From positions 1-64,000 of the forward strand of contig NZ_JAWDKB010000002.1 of assembly GCF_032714495.1 (NCBI RefSeq): a stretch of DNA of 64,000 nt, read 5' to 3'. Positions 35,535-44,094 of the stretch are shown here, one piece after another. The stretch comes from Methanorbis rubei. Its GTDB lineage: Archaea; Halobacteriota; Methanomicrobia; Methanomicrobiales; Methanocorpusculaceae. The position numbers and the translations under genes are program-made. The notes under the pieces are model-generated. The model made no database searches. It saw nothing but the letters and a program-made list of their open reading frames with translations, and was not told the DNA's origin. Position 1 is the first letter of the stretch. Every line of letters starts with the position of its first letter.

Positions 35535-36254
35535 ATGGACTTCTCGGAGATTGAAACAATAACCCAAGGAACGCTCCCAATCATGAATCCGATTTCCGAA
35601 GAGAAACTCATCCGGGCAGGAAATATGGCAGGACTCGCTCCCGGAAAGCGGGTGCTTGACATCGGCTGCGGCAATGGAACCACGCTTTCCCTCTGGCACA
35701 AAACCTTTGGCATCACTGGAACCGGCATTGAGTTGCGGCAGAGCTCTGCGGCGAAGGCGAGAAACATTCTTGCCGGAACCTCGATTGAAATCCGCTGCGT
35801 TGATGCCACAACAGTTGTTCCAAAAGAGTATTACAACACAGTTGCGGCTCTTGGCACATCCTTCATCTTCGGGGGAGCTGAAAAAGCCCTCGCATATCTT
35901 GCCGAACATGCGGACGAAAACGGCAGTACAATTGTTCTCGGCGACCGGTTCTGGCACACCGACAGAGTGCCGGCAGAGTTCGCACGGGAGTGGACCGAGG
36001 TTCCGACAGCCTACGAAATTGCCACGACCGCACGAGATCTCGGGTTTACGCTTGCCAGCATGATAACCGCATCAACTGAAGAATGGGATGCGTACGAATC
36101 AGCAATCTGGAAAAATGCCCTTGAGTTCATCGATGTACGAGGCCGCGATCCCGCAGCGGAAGAGGTGGCGCTCTACCTTGAACAGATACAGAATGAGTAC
36201 CTCGCCTACGGCCGCGAGTTTATGGGATGGGGACTGTTTGTCCTGCGGCAGTGA
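35535..36254 (+). CDS. SAM-dependent methyltransferase
   Basis: About 239 residues from the ATG at 35535 (MDFSEIETITQGTLPIMNPI); the open frame begins earlier but has no family-like sequence. Motif I is GKRVLDIGCGNGTTLSLWHKTF, followed by GTGIELRQSSAAKARNILAG and a motif II region VAALGTSFIFGGAEKAL. The fold is class I. The C-terminal part (AYEIATTARDLGFTLASMITASTEEWDAYESAIWKN) resembles small-molecule methyltransferases of the UbiE/arsenite kind. Substrate unknown. Repeat A2 lies 16 bp after its stop. Confidence 0.83.
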   Translation: MDFSEIETITQGTLPIMNPISEEKLIRAGNMAGLAPGKRVLDIGCGNGTTLSLWHKTFGITGTGIELRQSSAAKARNILAGTSIEIRCVDATTVVPKEYYNTVAALGTSFIFGGAEKALAYLAEHADENGSTIVLGDRFWHTDRVPAEFAREWTEVPTAYEIATTARDLGFTLASMITASTEEWDAYESAIWKNALEFIDVRGRDPAAEEVALYLEQIQNEYLAYGREFMGWGLFVLRQ

Positions 36255-36270
36255 ACTGAGATTCTGAAAC

Positions 36271-36444
36271 AAACGCGAATCGCGCGAATAAAAAATCGCC
36301 AATGGCGATTTTTAAGAAATTATCAAAATAATTTATTTTTAGACAGATCCATTCGTTCAGAAAAAAAAACAAAAAAAATATTTTTCTAATGAAAAATCGC
36401 CAATGGCGATTTTTTTATTCGCGCTATTCGTGCTATTCGCGTTT
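36271..36444. repeat. inverted repeat family A, copy 2
   Basis: Same ends and paired hairpins as copy 1 (AAACGCGAATCGCGCGAATA start; AATCGCCAATGGCGATTTTT hairpins). It lies between the convergent methyltransferase and binding-protein genes, so its two T-ended hairpins could terminate both. Confidence 0.85.
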
Positions 36445-36493
36445 CTGAATCCCCGCCAGCCCATCACTCATTCGTTTTTCTTTTCAAAAAAAA

Positions 36494-37702
36494 TTAGTGT
36501 GATAAATTATAATCGTAGGTCAGAATCTCATTCCATTTTAACGACTGCCAGGAACCATCACGAATAACCATCAGATCGTACGCAGGCTGCACATCGCCGT
36601 TATCATCAAACACTCTGGGGCCCACAATGCCGACGTGTCTGATCTTATCGAGTGACTCCTTCACTCCCTCATACGTGTACCCGCCATCCGCAATGCAGGT
36701 CGCAAGAAGTATCACCGCATCATAACCGTACGAAACCGGGAACGAGATAGACGTCGTCTCGTTATAGATCTCCTGATACCGCTCACCAAAAGACGGAGTC
36801 GTCAAGCGGTGAGCCTGCGTGAATCCGATCATTCCCTCCGCATACTCACCGACCTCGATTGGAACATCATGCGAGGTCATCGTATCCGAACCAAACCAGA
36901 TAGGATCAAGACCCGCAGCTTCCGCGGCCTGCATGATGTCAATGCCCTGATCAGGATACACGATCAACACGACTGCATCAGGATCAGCCTCTTGCATCAC
37001 AGCCGTCACCGCTGCCGTGTCGATCGGTTTGTTTTCATCAATCTCGACCGTGGTAACTGAGGTCATCGGCAGATAATAGCCGGTCTCCTCCTCAAACGAG
37101 TGAAGCAGACTCTTTCCGTACTGATTTCCCAAGTAAAAAACAACCACGGAATCCATATCCTCAACGCCGCCGAGGATTTTGGTCATGCCGCCTCCCTGAT
37201 ACACATCAGAAGAGACCGTCCGGTATGCATCCTGGAAGTTGGTCAGGGCCGCCGCGGTTGAGCCCGGAGACAGCATCAGAATATCATAGGCCTGCGCGTA
37301 CGGAGCGATCGCAATCGAGTTTCCGCTGCCGATCGCACCAATCATTATCGGAATTTCCCTGTCCCGTATCTCATACATCTGTTCAACCGAGATGTTCACA
37401 TCGCCCTTATCGTTAAAGTACTCAACCCTCAAAGGAACGCCGCGGATACCACCCGCCGCATTCACATCCTCCACCGCCATCTCGATACCGTGCTGGTACT
37501 CAACACCGAAATCATGCAGAGGACCTTCCAAAGGAAGCATCGCGGCAATCACCACTTCATCCTCAGGGAACGGCTCTGAGAGTGTTGTCCCGAACGGATG
37601 AAACACGATGACGAACAAAATGATCATTATCGCAATCAGCAGTACGTCGATAAGATTCGTCCATTTCGTACGCGGCGGTTTACTGTGATGGCTACCTGAC
37701 AT
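36494..37702 (-). CDS. membrane-tethered periplasmic-binding-protein type 1 receptor
   Basis: Protein of 402 residues. It has an N-terminal membrane anchor (LIDVLLIAIMIILFVIVFHPFG) with no lipobox, then a full Leu/Ile/Val-type binding domain: VVIAAMLPLEGPLHDFGVEYQHGIEMAVEDVNAAGGIRGVPLRVEYFNDKGD, IGAIGSGNSIAIAPYAQ, YGKSLLHSF, DPDAVVLIVYPDQGIDIMQAA. Unlike usual ABC operons, no permease or ATPase follows; instead its gene overlaps by 11 bp the Nramp-like/LytS-type fusion upstream. A GGAGG ribosome site precedes the ATG. It probably delivers or senses an amino-acid-like ligand with that partner (inference). Confidence 0.85.
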   Translation of the reverse strand: MSGSHHSKPPRTKWTNLIDVLLIAIMIILFVIVFHPFGTTLSEPFPEDEVVIAAMLPLEGPLHDFGVEYQHGIEMAVEDVNAAGGIRGVPLRVEYFNDKGDVNISVEQMYEIRDREIPIMIGAIGSGNSIAIAPYAQAYDILMLSPGSTAAALTNFQDAYRTVSSDVYQGGGMTKILGGVEDMDSVVVFYLGNQYGKSLLHSFEEETGYYLPMTSVTTVEIDENKPIDTAAVTAVMQEADPDAVVLIVYPDQGIDIMQAAEAAGLDPIWFGSDTMTSHDVPIEVGEYAEGMIGFTQAHRLTTPSFGERYQEIYNETTSISFPVSYGYDAVILLATCIADGGYTYEGVKESLDKIRHVGIVGPRVFDDNGDVQPAYDLMVIRDGSWQSLKWNEILTYDYNLSH

Positions 37703-39713
37703 TGTTGTCCTCCGTTTCTGTTTCTTTTTCCTCTTCCTCTTCTTCCGGCGGATTCATCAGCTCACGCAGATCATTGCGGAATTTTTGCAGATCAAAGAGC
37801 CGGGCAGTTCCTGAGGCGAAGGCGTCATATGTTCGCACAAAGTAGGCAAAGATCAAAAGACCTGCGATGTTGACCATACACATCGGAAGAATGGTAATCG
37901 TAATGACACTGAGAACACCTTCCGCGGTCATTGTTCCAAACGGAATGGTAAGGGTCGGAAGAACAACCAGCAGGTGCAGACATTCAACAAAGATGGCGAG
38001 GACCACTGCCCGGAACATCGAGAGTCGTCCCTTCCAGTAATGAATCATCAGTCCGGCGACAATTCCGGCAAGAACGGTCGCGGCAAAACACGGCAGTGCG
38101 GTCGGCCCTCCTTCGAGATAGCGGTGGATGCCGCCGATAGCTCCAGCCGCAGCTCCGATAAAGGGACCGCCGATCAGACCCGCAATCATGGGGCCTACAT
38201 CGCGGAAGTTGATGATGATGCCGCCAACATCAACCGGAATGCCGCGGACCGTTCCGTAGATGGAGATGGCGCCAAACAAGATCACCGTCCAGAATTTGTC
38301 AAGAAGGTTGGCGGTTCCGTTCAGCATCTTTTTGAACAGCTGGGTTTTCGAGAAGATGAAGAGCACGAACGCAACGACCAGCATCCGTTCGATTAAGGGG
38401 ACGCCGTAGGTGAGGAACGCGGACTCCAGCAGGAGAGCGACGTAAATCGAGATGACGCTCCCGATTCCCATGATCATCAGCCACAGTCGGTTGCCGCGGG
38501 CGTACTTCGGGAGTTTAAGATCCAGATAGATGACGATGAATCCGAAAATACCAAACACGATCGCAGAGAACGCGGCAATTCTTCGGATGATCAGCATCGG
38601 GTCGCTGATAACAAAGGAGGCGATGATGATTCCTGAAAAGACGAGGAGCATTATCTGGTAGAGCGTGTGTTCGGAAGGAAGTTGTCTGCCGGTGTCCTCG
38701 CCGACTCTGCCGATGACTTTTGCTATTGCACGGGCACGGCCGTCCATTCCGACAACGACCGCTCCAAAGAAGATGAAGGCGACAAGTGCGAGGAACACGT
38801 AGGCACCGTAGGGGATACTGCCGACGATGTAGAGTACCTGGGTGATGAGGGTGTCAAGGCTGAGGGTTGCACCGTGACCCATGAAGGAGACGGTGTAGCC
38901 TGAGTAGCCGAGGAAGAGGAAGCTGATGGTGATGAGGGCGACGAAGAAGAAACCGATCAGAACGTCAACATTGACGCTGCGGATGTAGCGGCGGAAGTGG
39001 GTCTCGTTCAAGAGGTCGCAGGATTTGTCGATCACTGCATGGCGGCTGGCTTTTTCATGCAGCCAGACAGAGTAGAGCATGAGGTTGAGACCAGAGCCAA
39101 CCACTCCGATAATTGCAAGGATTGCCATCTCGGAGCCTGCGGGAATTGTGGGAATGACTCCTTCGAGGAAAAGGTTGAGCGGAATCGGAAACTCAACTAA
39201 GGAGATGACGATTGCAAGCGAGAGAACGCCGACGAGGACTGCGATGAACAGTTCGAGTATTTCATACGAGTTGGTCCGAAGCATTGCAAGGGCAACGACG
39301 AGTAAGAAGAGGGCTATCAGTACCGCATTGTAGACTCCGGGCAGCAGGTAGTCGAGGAAGTATGCGGCGAACATGAGCATGCCGCCGATGGCAAGCATTT
39401 CGACTAAGTAGACGATGATGACAAGAACAGAACCCCAGTACTTGGGACCCGGAATACGGTTGAGGGCATCAAATATTGTGTGGCCGGTCGCAAGAGTGTA
39501 GCGGGCGATGCCGTTCGTGAATGCGTATTTGAAGATGAGTGTAAACAAAACAACCCAGATAAGTGCGAGACCGTAGTGCGCACCAATCTCGGTGGCCTCG
39601 GTTACTCCTGCTTCACCTGCTGCGGTGATTGCAAGAAGGAGACCTGGACCGAAAAACACGAAGTTTTCCCGGAACCATTTTTTGAACTTGTGCAGTAGAG
39701 AGGTTTCACTCAT
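37692..39713 (-). CDS. Nramp-like transporter fused to LytS-type five-helix domain
   Basis: A 673-residue membrane protein. The first about 430 residues follow the Nramp layout (FGPGLLLAITAAGEAGVTEATEIGAHYGLALIW; GSGLNLMLYSVWLHEKASRH), but the metal motifs are absent: AGEAG stands in place of DPGN and LNLMLYS in place of MPHN. Residues about 450-620 are a LytS-type 5TM domain with IYGTVRGIPVDVGGIIINFRDVGPMIAGLIGGPFIGAAAGAIGGIHRYLEGGPTALPCF. An acidic tail (EEEEEEKETETED) ends it. It overlaps the tethered binding protein gene. The substrate cannot be a standard divalent metal if these motifs are needed; function unknown. Confidence 0.82.
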   Translation of the reverse strand: MSETSLLHKFKKWFRENFVFFGPGLLLAITAAGEAGVTEATEIGAHYGLALIWVVLFTLIFKYAFTNGIARYTLATGHTIFDALNRIPGPKYWGSVLVIIVYLVEMLAIGGMLMFAAYFLDYLLPGVYNAVLIALFLLVVALAMLRTNSYEILELFIAVLVGVLSLAIVISLVEFPIPLNLFLEGVIPTIPAGSEMAILAIIGVVGSGLNLMLYSVWLHEKASRHAVIDKSCDLLNETHFRRYIRSVNVDVLIGFFFVALITISFLFLGYSGYTVSFMGHGATLSLDTLITQVLYIVGSIPYGAYVFLALVAFIFFGAVVVGMDGRARAIAKVIGRVGEDTGRQLPSEHTLYQIMLLVFSGIIIASFVISDPMLIIRRIAAFSAIVFGIFGFIVIYLDLKLPKYARGNRLWLMIMGIGSVISIYVALLLESAFLTYGVPLIERMLVVAFVLFIFSKTQLFKKMLNGTANLLDKFWTVILFGAISIYGTVRGIPVDVGGIIINFRDVGPMIAGLIGGPFIGAAAGAIGGIHRYLEGGPTALPCFAATVLAGIVAGLMIHYWKGRLSMFRAVVLAIFVECLHLLVVLPTLTIPFGTMTAEGVLSVITITILPMCMVNIAGLLIFAYFVRTYDAFASGTARLFDLQKFRNDLRELMNPPEEEEEEKETETEDNNVR

Positions 39714-39928
39714 CGTTCGTTTTCGAGTTTATGTTGAAAAGGAGACCATATATAATTTGGGGGAGGACGAACCCGCCCTCGCTCTTTTCGAAGGGTTTTG
39801 AGTACGGCGGCCGAAGATGAAAGGCCCAAATCAGGAAAAATTTCCGTCCGCGCCATACATCTGTTATAGATATGTCAACGTCAGTTCAGAATGAGTGTTA
39901 AGATATGGACGAGCGATGATGAGGTTTC

Positions 39929-40133
39929 GAAACGCGAATAGCGCGAATAGCGCAAATAAAAAATCGCCAATGGCGATTTTTGAAGATTTACGAAAACAGA
40001 AGTATCACGATGATGAATGTTTTGAAACACGAATAATTTTTTTTTGAAAAATCGCCATTGGCGGTTTTTTATTCCGCGAAGCTGCGAAGCAGTGAGCAGG
40101 CCGAAGGCATGCGATTCGCGTTCTTCGCGTTTC
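39929..40133. repeat. inverted repeat family A, copy 3, with shared 31-bp module
   Basis: Family A element, longer than the others because one arm carries an insertion around 40074-40114. That insertion contains the 31-bp module also found at 24346-24376 (identical, inverted). The hairpins of family A are otherwise kept. It fills the gap before the membrane-protein gene at 40.2 kb. Confidence 0.83.
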
Positions 40134-40182
40134 AAAAAAATCATGGCATTACAGTATTCCGGATAAAAAAAATATGGGGAGA

Positions 40183-41217
40183 TCAGAACAAAGGAAGTTT
40201 TTTGTTCTGACTGAAAACGGCGAACGCGAGATAAACCGCAATTATCAGCTGAATCACATTCATGGAACAGAGAAAAAGCGCGTTTTCGTCGCTGCCGAGG
40301 ATCGAAAACAGCAGTACGCAGGATCCTGACAGTACGACCATTATCGCAGGAAGAATTCTTTCATCATCTCTGAGTGCCAGGAAAAGTCCGACGAAGATAA
40401 CCATCATACCGATAGGGACAAGCATTTCGATTGAACTCGTCTGCGAACCGAGAGCGAAGAAAAATCCGAGAAGAAAGAACATGATCGGCGTGAACTTCAT
40501 TTTTGCAATCGCCCAGAGAAGGATACCGACAAACATCAGCATAAGACCGGTCGCAATCTCAAGTGCCACGACGTTTTCGGATGCGATAATTGTCCAGCCG
40601 GTAATGTGCAGGACTGCCCACATCGCAAAGATCATGCCAAGCAAGAGATATCCCAGAACCGAGGCACTGGCTTTGAAGTCGGTCTCGGTATCTGTTCTGA
40701 GTATGTCTGAGCCAGGCAGTTCAATTAAATCACTCACAGAAGCGAAGGCATAGTAGCTCAGAATTACTGCGGCAACAACGGAAAGAATCGCAGTGAAAAT
40801 GCTCTCTCCAAGAATCGACATCAGGATCCAGTAGACGGCGATAAGAATGAGAGGAATAGATAACAGGTATTTTGTTTTATCCTTTGCAGTGAGAATAACC
40901 AGGGCTAAAATGAGAAGGAACACTCCGGTAATGAGGGTGGCTACGTCAGGAAAGGCATTCGTCACCGTCTGAAGTGCCGGAAACGCGGCTACCAGTCCGG
41001 TCATGAGAAATACAATTGCGGTGATGTCGCGCTTTCCCTCAATCGCAAGAATTGTTCCAAAAATTATCAGCGCAAGAGCAGAGAATAAAGAAATATTTCC
41101 CATCGAGGCCGCAGGTACTATCTGGCAGATAAAAAACTCCAGAAGAATAAATGCCAGAACGAGAAACCCTGCCGCAGTGGTGTAGTTTCTCATCTCTGAT
41201 AATGAGAATTCATTCAT
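40183..41217 (-). CDS. unknown polytopic membrane protein
   Basis: Protein of 344 residues, about ten to twelve hydrophobic segments in a row with very short loops (AAGFLVLAFILLEFFICQIV, NISLFSALALIIFGTILAI, LITGVFLLILALVILTA, IFTAILSVVAAVILSYYAFA). One polar loop in the middle (SDLIELPGSDILRTDTETDFK) divides two halves of similar pattern (GNISLFSALALIIFG; ENVVALEIATGLMLMFVGI), suggesting an internal duplication. No catalytic motif is seen. Family not recognised. Confidence 0.72.
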   Translation of the reverse strand: MNEFSLSEMRNYTTAAGFLVLAFILLEFFICQIVPAASMGNISLFSALALIIFGTILAIEGKRDITAIVFLMTGLVAAFPALQTVTNAFPDVATLITGVFLLILALVILTAKDKTKYLLSIPLILIAVYWILMSILGESIFTAILSVVAAVILSYYAFASVSDLIELPGSDILRTDTETDFKASASVLGYLLLGMIFAMWAVLHITGWTIIASENVVALEIATGLMLMFVGILLWAIAKMKFTPIMFFLLGFFFALGSQTSSIEMLVPIGMMVIFVGLFLALRDDERILPAIMVVLSGSCVLLFSILGSDENALFLCSMNVIQLIIAVYLAFAVFSQNKKLPLF

Positions 41218-41309
41218 GATTTTTTATATCGACTCAAGGGTGATAAAAATATTCTTGGGCTCGGGAATTATGTTATTAATCTTCGACACATACATTTAGT
41301 AACTGTCCC

Positions 41310-42623
41310 ATGTTGTTCCGTTACCAGATTGATGACCGGGTTCCCCTCAAGGAGTTGATAACATCCGGCATCATGTGGTCGATCTGTTCCTCAATTTTCG
41401 TCATAATTGTCGCGAGTGTGGTCGGAAACCTCTACGGTTTCACCCTCGCAGATACCATCTGGTACACCCAGAAGATGCTCATCATCTCAGGAGTCGCCGT
41501 AATTTTGCAGGTGCTGTTCGGCCACAAACTGCCGGTGGTGTTCGGGCCGTCCGTGATATTTCTGACAGCTGTTGCCGCGTCGGCTGATTTTTCCGTGGAT
41601 GTTCTTGCAACATCCATCATTCTCTGCAGTGTCGCAGGAATTATTATTGCGAGGACACGAGTTCTTGAGTTCGTGGCACGGCTGTTTACGGTGAGGGTTA
41701 TTGCGACCGTTCTGATGCTTTTGTCGATCACGCTTGTTCCGACATTTGTCCGCCTTCTGGTAAATATGGATCAACCGGGAGGGACTGCGGCGAAACTTGT
41801 GTTTGCGTTTGTGCTTCTCGTCTGTATCATTGCCCTGAACCATCGGCTGAAAGGATTCTGGCGGGCGACGTTGATGTTGTGGATGCTGGTTGTTGGAACG
41901 GTTGCGGCACTTTTCTGTTTTCCGGGAACAACAATACCGTTTGTGGACGTGTCAGAGCAGACCCAGGCCTTTTCAGGCCTGTTCATCACGCCCGGGTTTG
42001 CTCCCGGAGTGTTTCTGTCGGTGTTCATCTGCTATCTTGCGGTGATGGTAAATGACATCGGGAGTATCAAAAGTGTGGTTGAGGTTACCGGAGCCGATCA
42101 GGCCCAGACCGAGCCGCGTCTGCGGCGTGCTCTTTCGATTACCGGCATGATGAATATTATCTCGGGAGCGTTCGGTCTTATTGGCGGTGTCAACTATTCT
42201 ATTTCTTCAGGGATGGTGCTTGACACGAAGAATGCGAGCCGGTATCCACTGATTGCAGGCGGAGTTCTGATGATTGTCTGCGCCTGTATTCCAACGCTGA
42301 TACTTCTCATCGATTCCATTCCAACGGTCGTCACCGGCTGCCTGCTGATTTTTATTATGACCAGTCAGCTTGCCGCAGCGTTCGGTGTTCTTGCCGGACG
42401 AGACGATGCTCCTCCGATGACCTTCAACGGCGGAGTTATTATCGGATTTTCCTTACTGATAGCGGCAACCGTTGCGTTCCTTCCTGCGGAGTTAGTGGAT
42501 ACGATTCCGGCAGTGCTGCGGCCGGTGGTTGCAAACGGGTTTGTGGCAGGAACGGTTGCGGTGATGATTCTGGAACATGTGATATTTCGGAAATCTGATG
42601 ATGAAATTTTGAAACGCGAATAG
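41310..42623 (+). CDS. NCS2 uracil/xanthine permease (paralogue 1)
   Basis: Nucleobase:cation symporter-2 of 437 residues. Family marks: DRVPLKELITSGIMWSICSSIFVIIVASV, VLFGHKLPVVFGPSVIFL, SVFICYLAVMVNDIGSIKSVVEV and GVNYSISSGMVLDTKNASRYPLIAGGVLMI. The conserved acidic residues of helices 8 and 10 could not be placed with certainty. It imports a purine or pyrimidine with protons or sodium. A close paralogue lies at 49.7 kb. The last codons (LKRE-stop) are encoded by the start of repeat A4, so the repeat supplied the present stop codon. Confidence 0.86.
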   Translation: MLFRYQIDDRVPLKELITSGIMWSICSSIFVIIVASVVGNLYGFTLADTIWYTQKMLIISGVAVILQVLFGHKLPVVFGPSVIFLTAVAASADFSVDVLATSIILCSVAGIIIARTRVLEFVARLFTVRVIATVLMLLSITLVPTFVRLLVNMDQPGGTAAKLVFAFVLLVCIIALNHRLKGFWRATLMLWMLVVGTVAALFCFPGTTIPFVDVSEQTQAFSGLFITPGFAPGVFLSVFICYLAVMVNDIGSIKSVVEVTGADQAQTEPRLRRALSITGMMNIISGAFGLIGGVNYSISSGMVLDTKNASRYPLIAGGVLMIVCACIPTLILLIDSIPTVVTGCLLIFIMTSQLAAAFGVLAGRDDAPPMTFNGGVIIGFSLLIAATVAFLPAELVDTIPAVLRPVVANGFVAGTVAVMILEHVIFRKSDDEILKRE

Positions 42624-42780
42624 CGCAAATAGCGCGAATAAAAAATCGCCAATGGCGATTTTTCAAAATAAAATTATTTGTGACTTTCGCAACATAGAAC
42701 TGTATCTAAAAATAAGTAATTTTAGTAAATTTTCAAAAATCGCCATTGGCGATTTTTTTTATTCGCGCTATTCGCGTTTC
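42611..42780. repeat. inverted repeat family A, copy 4
   Basis: Complete family A element between the NCS2 and corA genes, which converge. Its left 13 bp overlap the NCS2 coding end (GAAACGCGAATAG includes the stop). Its two T-ended hairpins could serve as terminators in both directions. Confidence 0.86.
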
Positions 42781-42790
42781 ATCCAAAAAG

Positions 42791-43771
42791 TCAGATGACC
42801 CGCTTGTGGAACAAAAGCCACAACAGAATCGCCGAGACACTGAGGGATCCTGCAATCAGCAGCAGGAATGCAAACGGATTGTCGGAGAAAAGATCAGGGA
42901 TGATGACGTTCATGCCAAAAAAGCTCGCGATCATGGTGGGGATAGTGAGAACGATTGTCACAACAGTGAACAGCTTCATGATGCTGTTGACATTGTTGTT
43001 AATGATAGAGGCACACGTATCCATGATGCTGCCAAGGGTACTGCTGTAGGTCTGCGCCATCTCGAGTGCCTGACGGTTTTCAATGATGGTGTCATCAAGG
43101 AGATCCTCGTCCTCTTCGTACATGCGGACCTCGGGTGTGGGAAACCGGGAGAGTTTGTCCAGCACGGCACCATTCGCCTTGAGAGCGTTGGTGATGTAGA
43201 CGAGGGATTTTGAGACGCGGAGCATGTCATACAGCTCCTCGTTTCTCGTAGCCTTGTAGAGTCTGTGTTCTATGTCGACCGTAAGCCGGTCGATTTGACG
43301 CAGATGCATGATGAAGAGTTTGGCATTTTTGTATAAGAACTGAAGAAGGAAACGCGTTTTTTTCACGGTGGAAAAATTTTTCACTTTTCCTTCGATGAAC
43401 GACTGAATTACGGGGTTTTGCCGAAGAGAGACGGTGAGGATGATGTCTTCCATAACTATGAAGCCGGAAGGTATGGTGGCGTAGCTTGCAACACCATTCG
43501 TTGTGCGGGCGGAATTTTCATCAAGATCGTCGGTGTCGATATAAGGTGTGTCAACAATGATGAGGGTCCTGCCTTCGTCATGTTCAATGCGGGGGCTTTC
43601 CTCATCATCGAGAAGTGTGATGATGTCGTCGCGGGGTATTGACAGGGTGGTACAGACGCGGGTGATCTCTTCTTCGGTCGGCTGAATCAGGCGAACCCAG
43701 CATCCGCTGGTGATCTCGCTTACGCGGGAAGGGGTCGCGGAGTTATCTGTGGTTCGGTAGATTTCAAGCAT
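42791..43771 (-). CDS. corA: CorA-type magnesium/cobalt channel
   Basis: Protein of 326 residues. A soluble N-terminal domain of about 250 residues, a long helix region (KATRNEELYDMLRVSKSLVYITNALKANG), then two membrane helices with the selectivity motif GMN in MIASFFGMNVIIP and the ending LLWLLFHKRVI. This matches the pentameric CorA channels for Mg2+ (some carry Co2+ or Zn2+). It is preceded by a long gap with repeat B2 and converges with the NCS2 gene across repeat A4. Confidence 0.92.
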   Translation of the reverse strand: MLEIYRTTDNSATPSRVSEITSGCWVRLIQPTEEEITRVCTTLSIPRDDIITLLDDEESPRIEHDEGRTLIIVDTPYIDTDDLDENSARTTNGVASYATIPSGFIVMEDIILTVSLRQNPVIQSFIEGKVKNFSTVKKTRFLLQFLYKNAKLFIMHLRQIDRLTVDIEHRLYKATRNEELYDMLRVSKSLVYITNALKANGAVLDKLSRFPTPEVRMYEEDEDLLDDTIIENRQALEMAQTYSSTLGSIMDTCASIINNNVNSIMKLFTVVTIVLTIPTMIASFFGMNVIIPDLFSDNPFAFLLLIAGSLSVSAILLWLLFHKRVI

Positions 43772-43912
43772 CGAAATTTCCCCGACAGTAGTTTGTGCGG
43801 GTTCTAATTGATGTATTTGTATGGAGAATATATAGGTCCTCGGGAAGTACTGGAACTATAGGCTTTGATTATAAGTTCGTTTGTTGGCAGCCAATATTTG
43901 GTATTGATCGCA

Positions 43913-44046
43913 GCTCCGCCCACGGAAAAACGGAACACACGGAAATTGATTATTTTAGATTGTTTTTGGATTCCGTGCTGTTCACGTCTGCTCCGTGATG
44001 TTTTTCTGTGAAGCTCCGTGTTTTCGGCTTTTCCGTGGGCGGAGCT
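43913..44046. repeat. inverted repeat family B, copy 2
   Basis: Ends GCTCCGCCCACGGAAAAACG and complement; the inner arm has CGTCTGCTCCGTGATGTTTTT. Compact copy with a short AT-rich centre. It lies in the gap between corA and the tethered winged-helix gene, downstream of the latter. Confidence 0.85.
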
Positions 44047-44094
44047 ACGAGAAAAAACCGAAAGTGCCGGAACTACGAAAAAAATAATGAGAAG

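Noticed and set aside
37692-39713. Ordinary manganese/iron Nramp transporter
   Set aside because: The DPGN and MPHN metal motifs are replaced, so naming it a metal transporter would overstate the evidence.
39881-40144. Open frame across repeat A3 and the shared module
   Set aside because: It translates the repeat; the same peptide phrase (HAFGLLTASQ) appears from the 24.35 kb module, which shows repeat origin rather than a gene.
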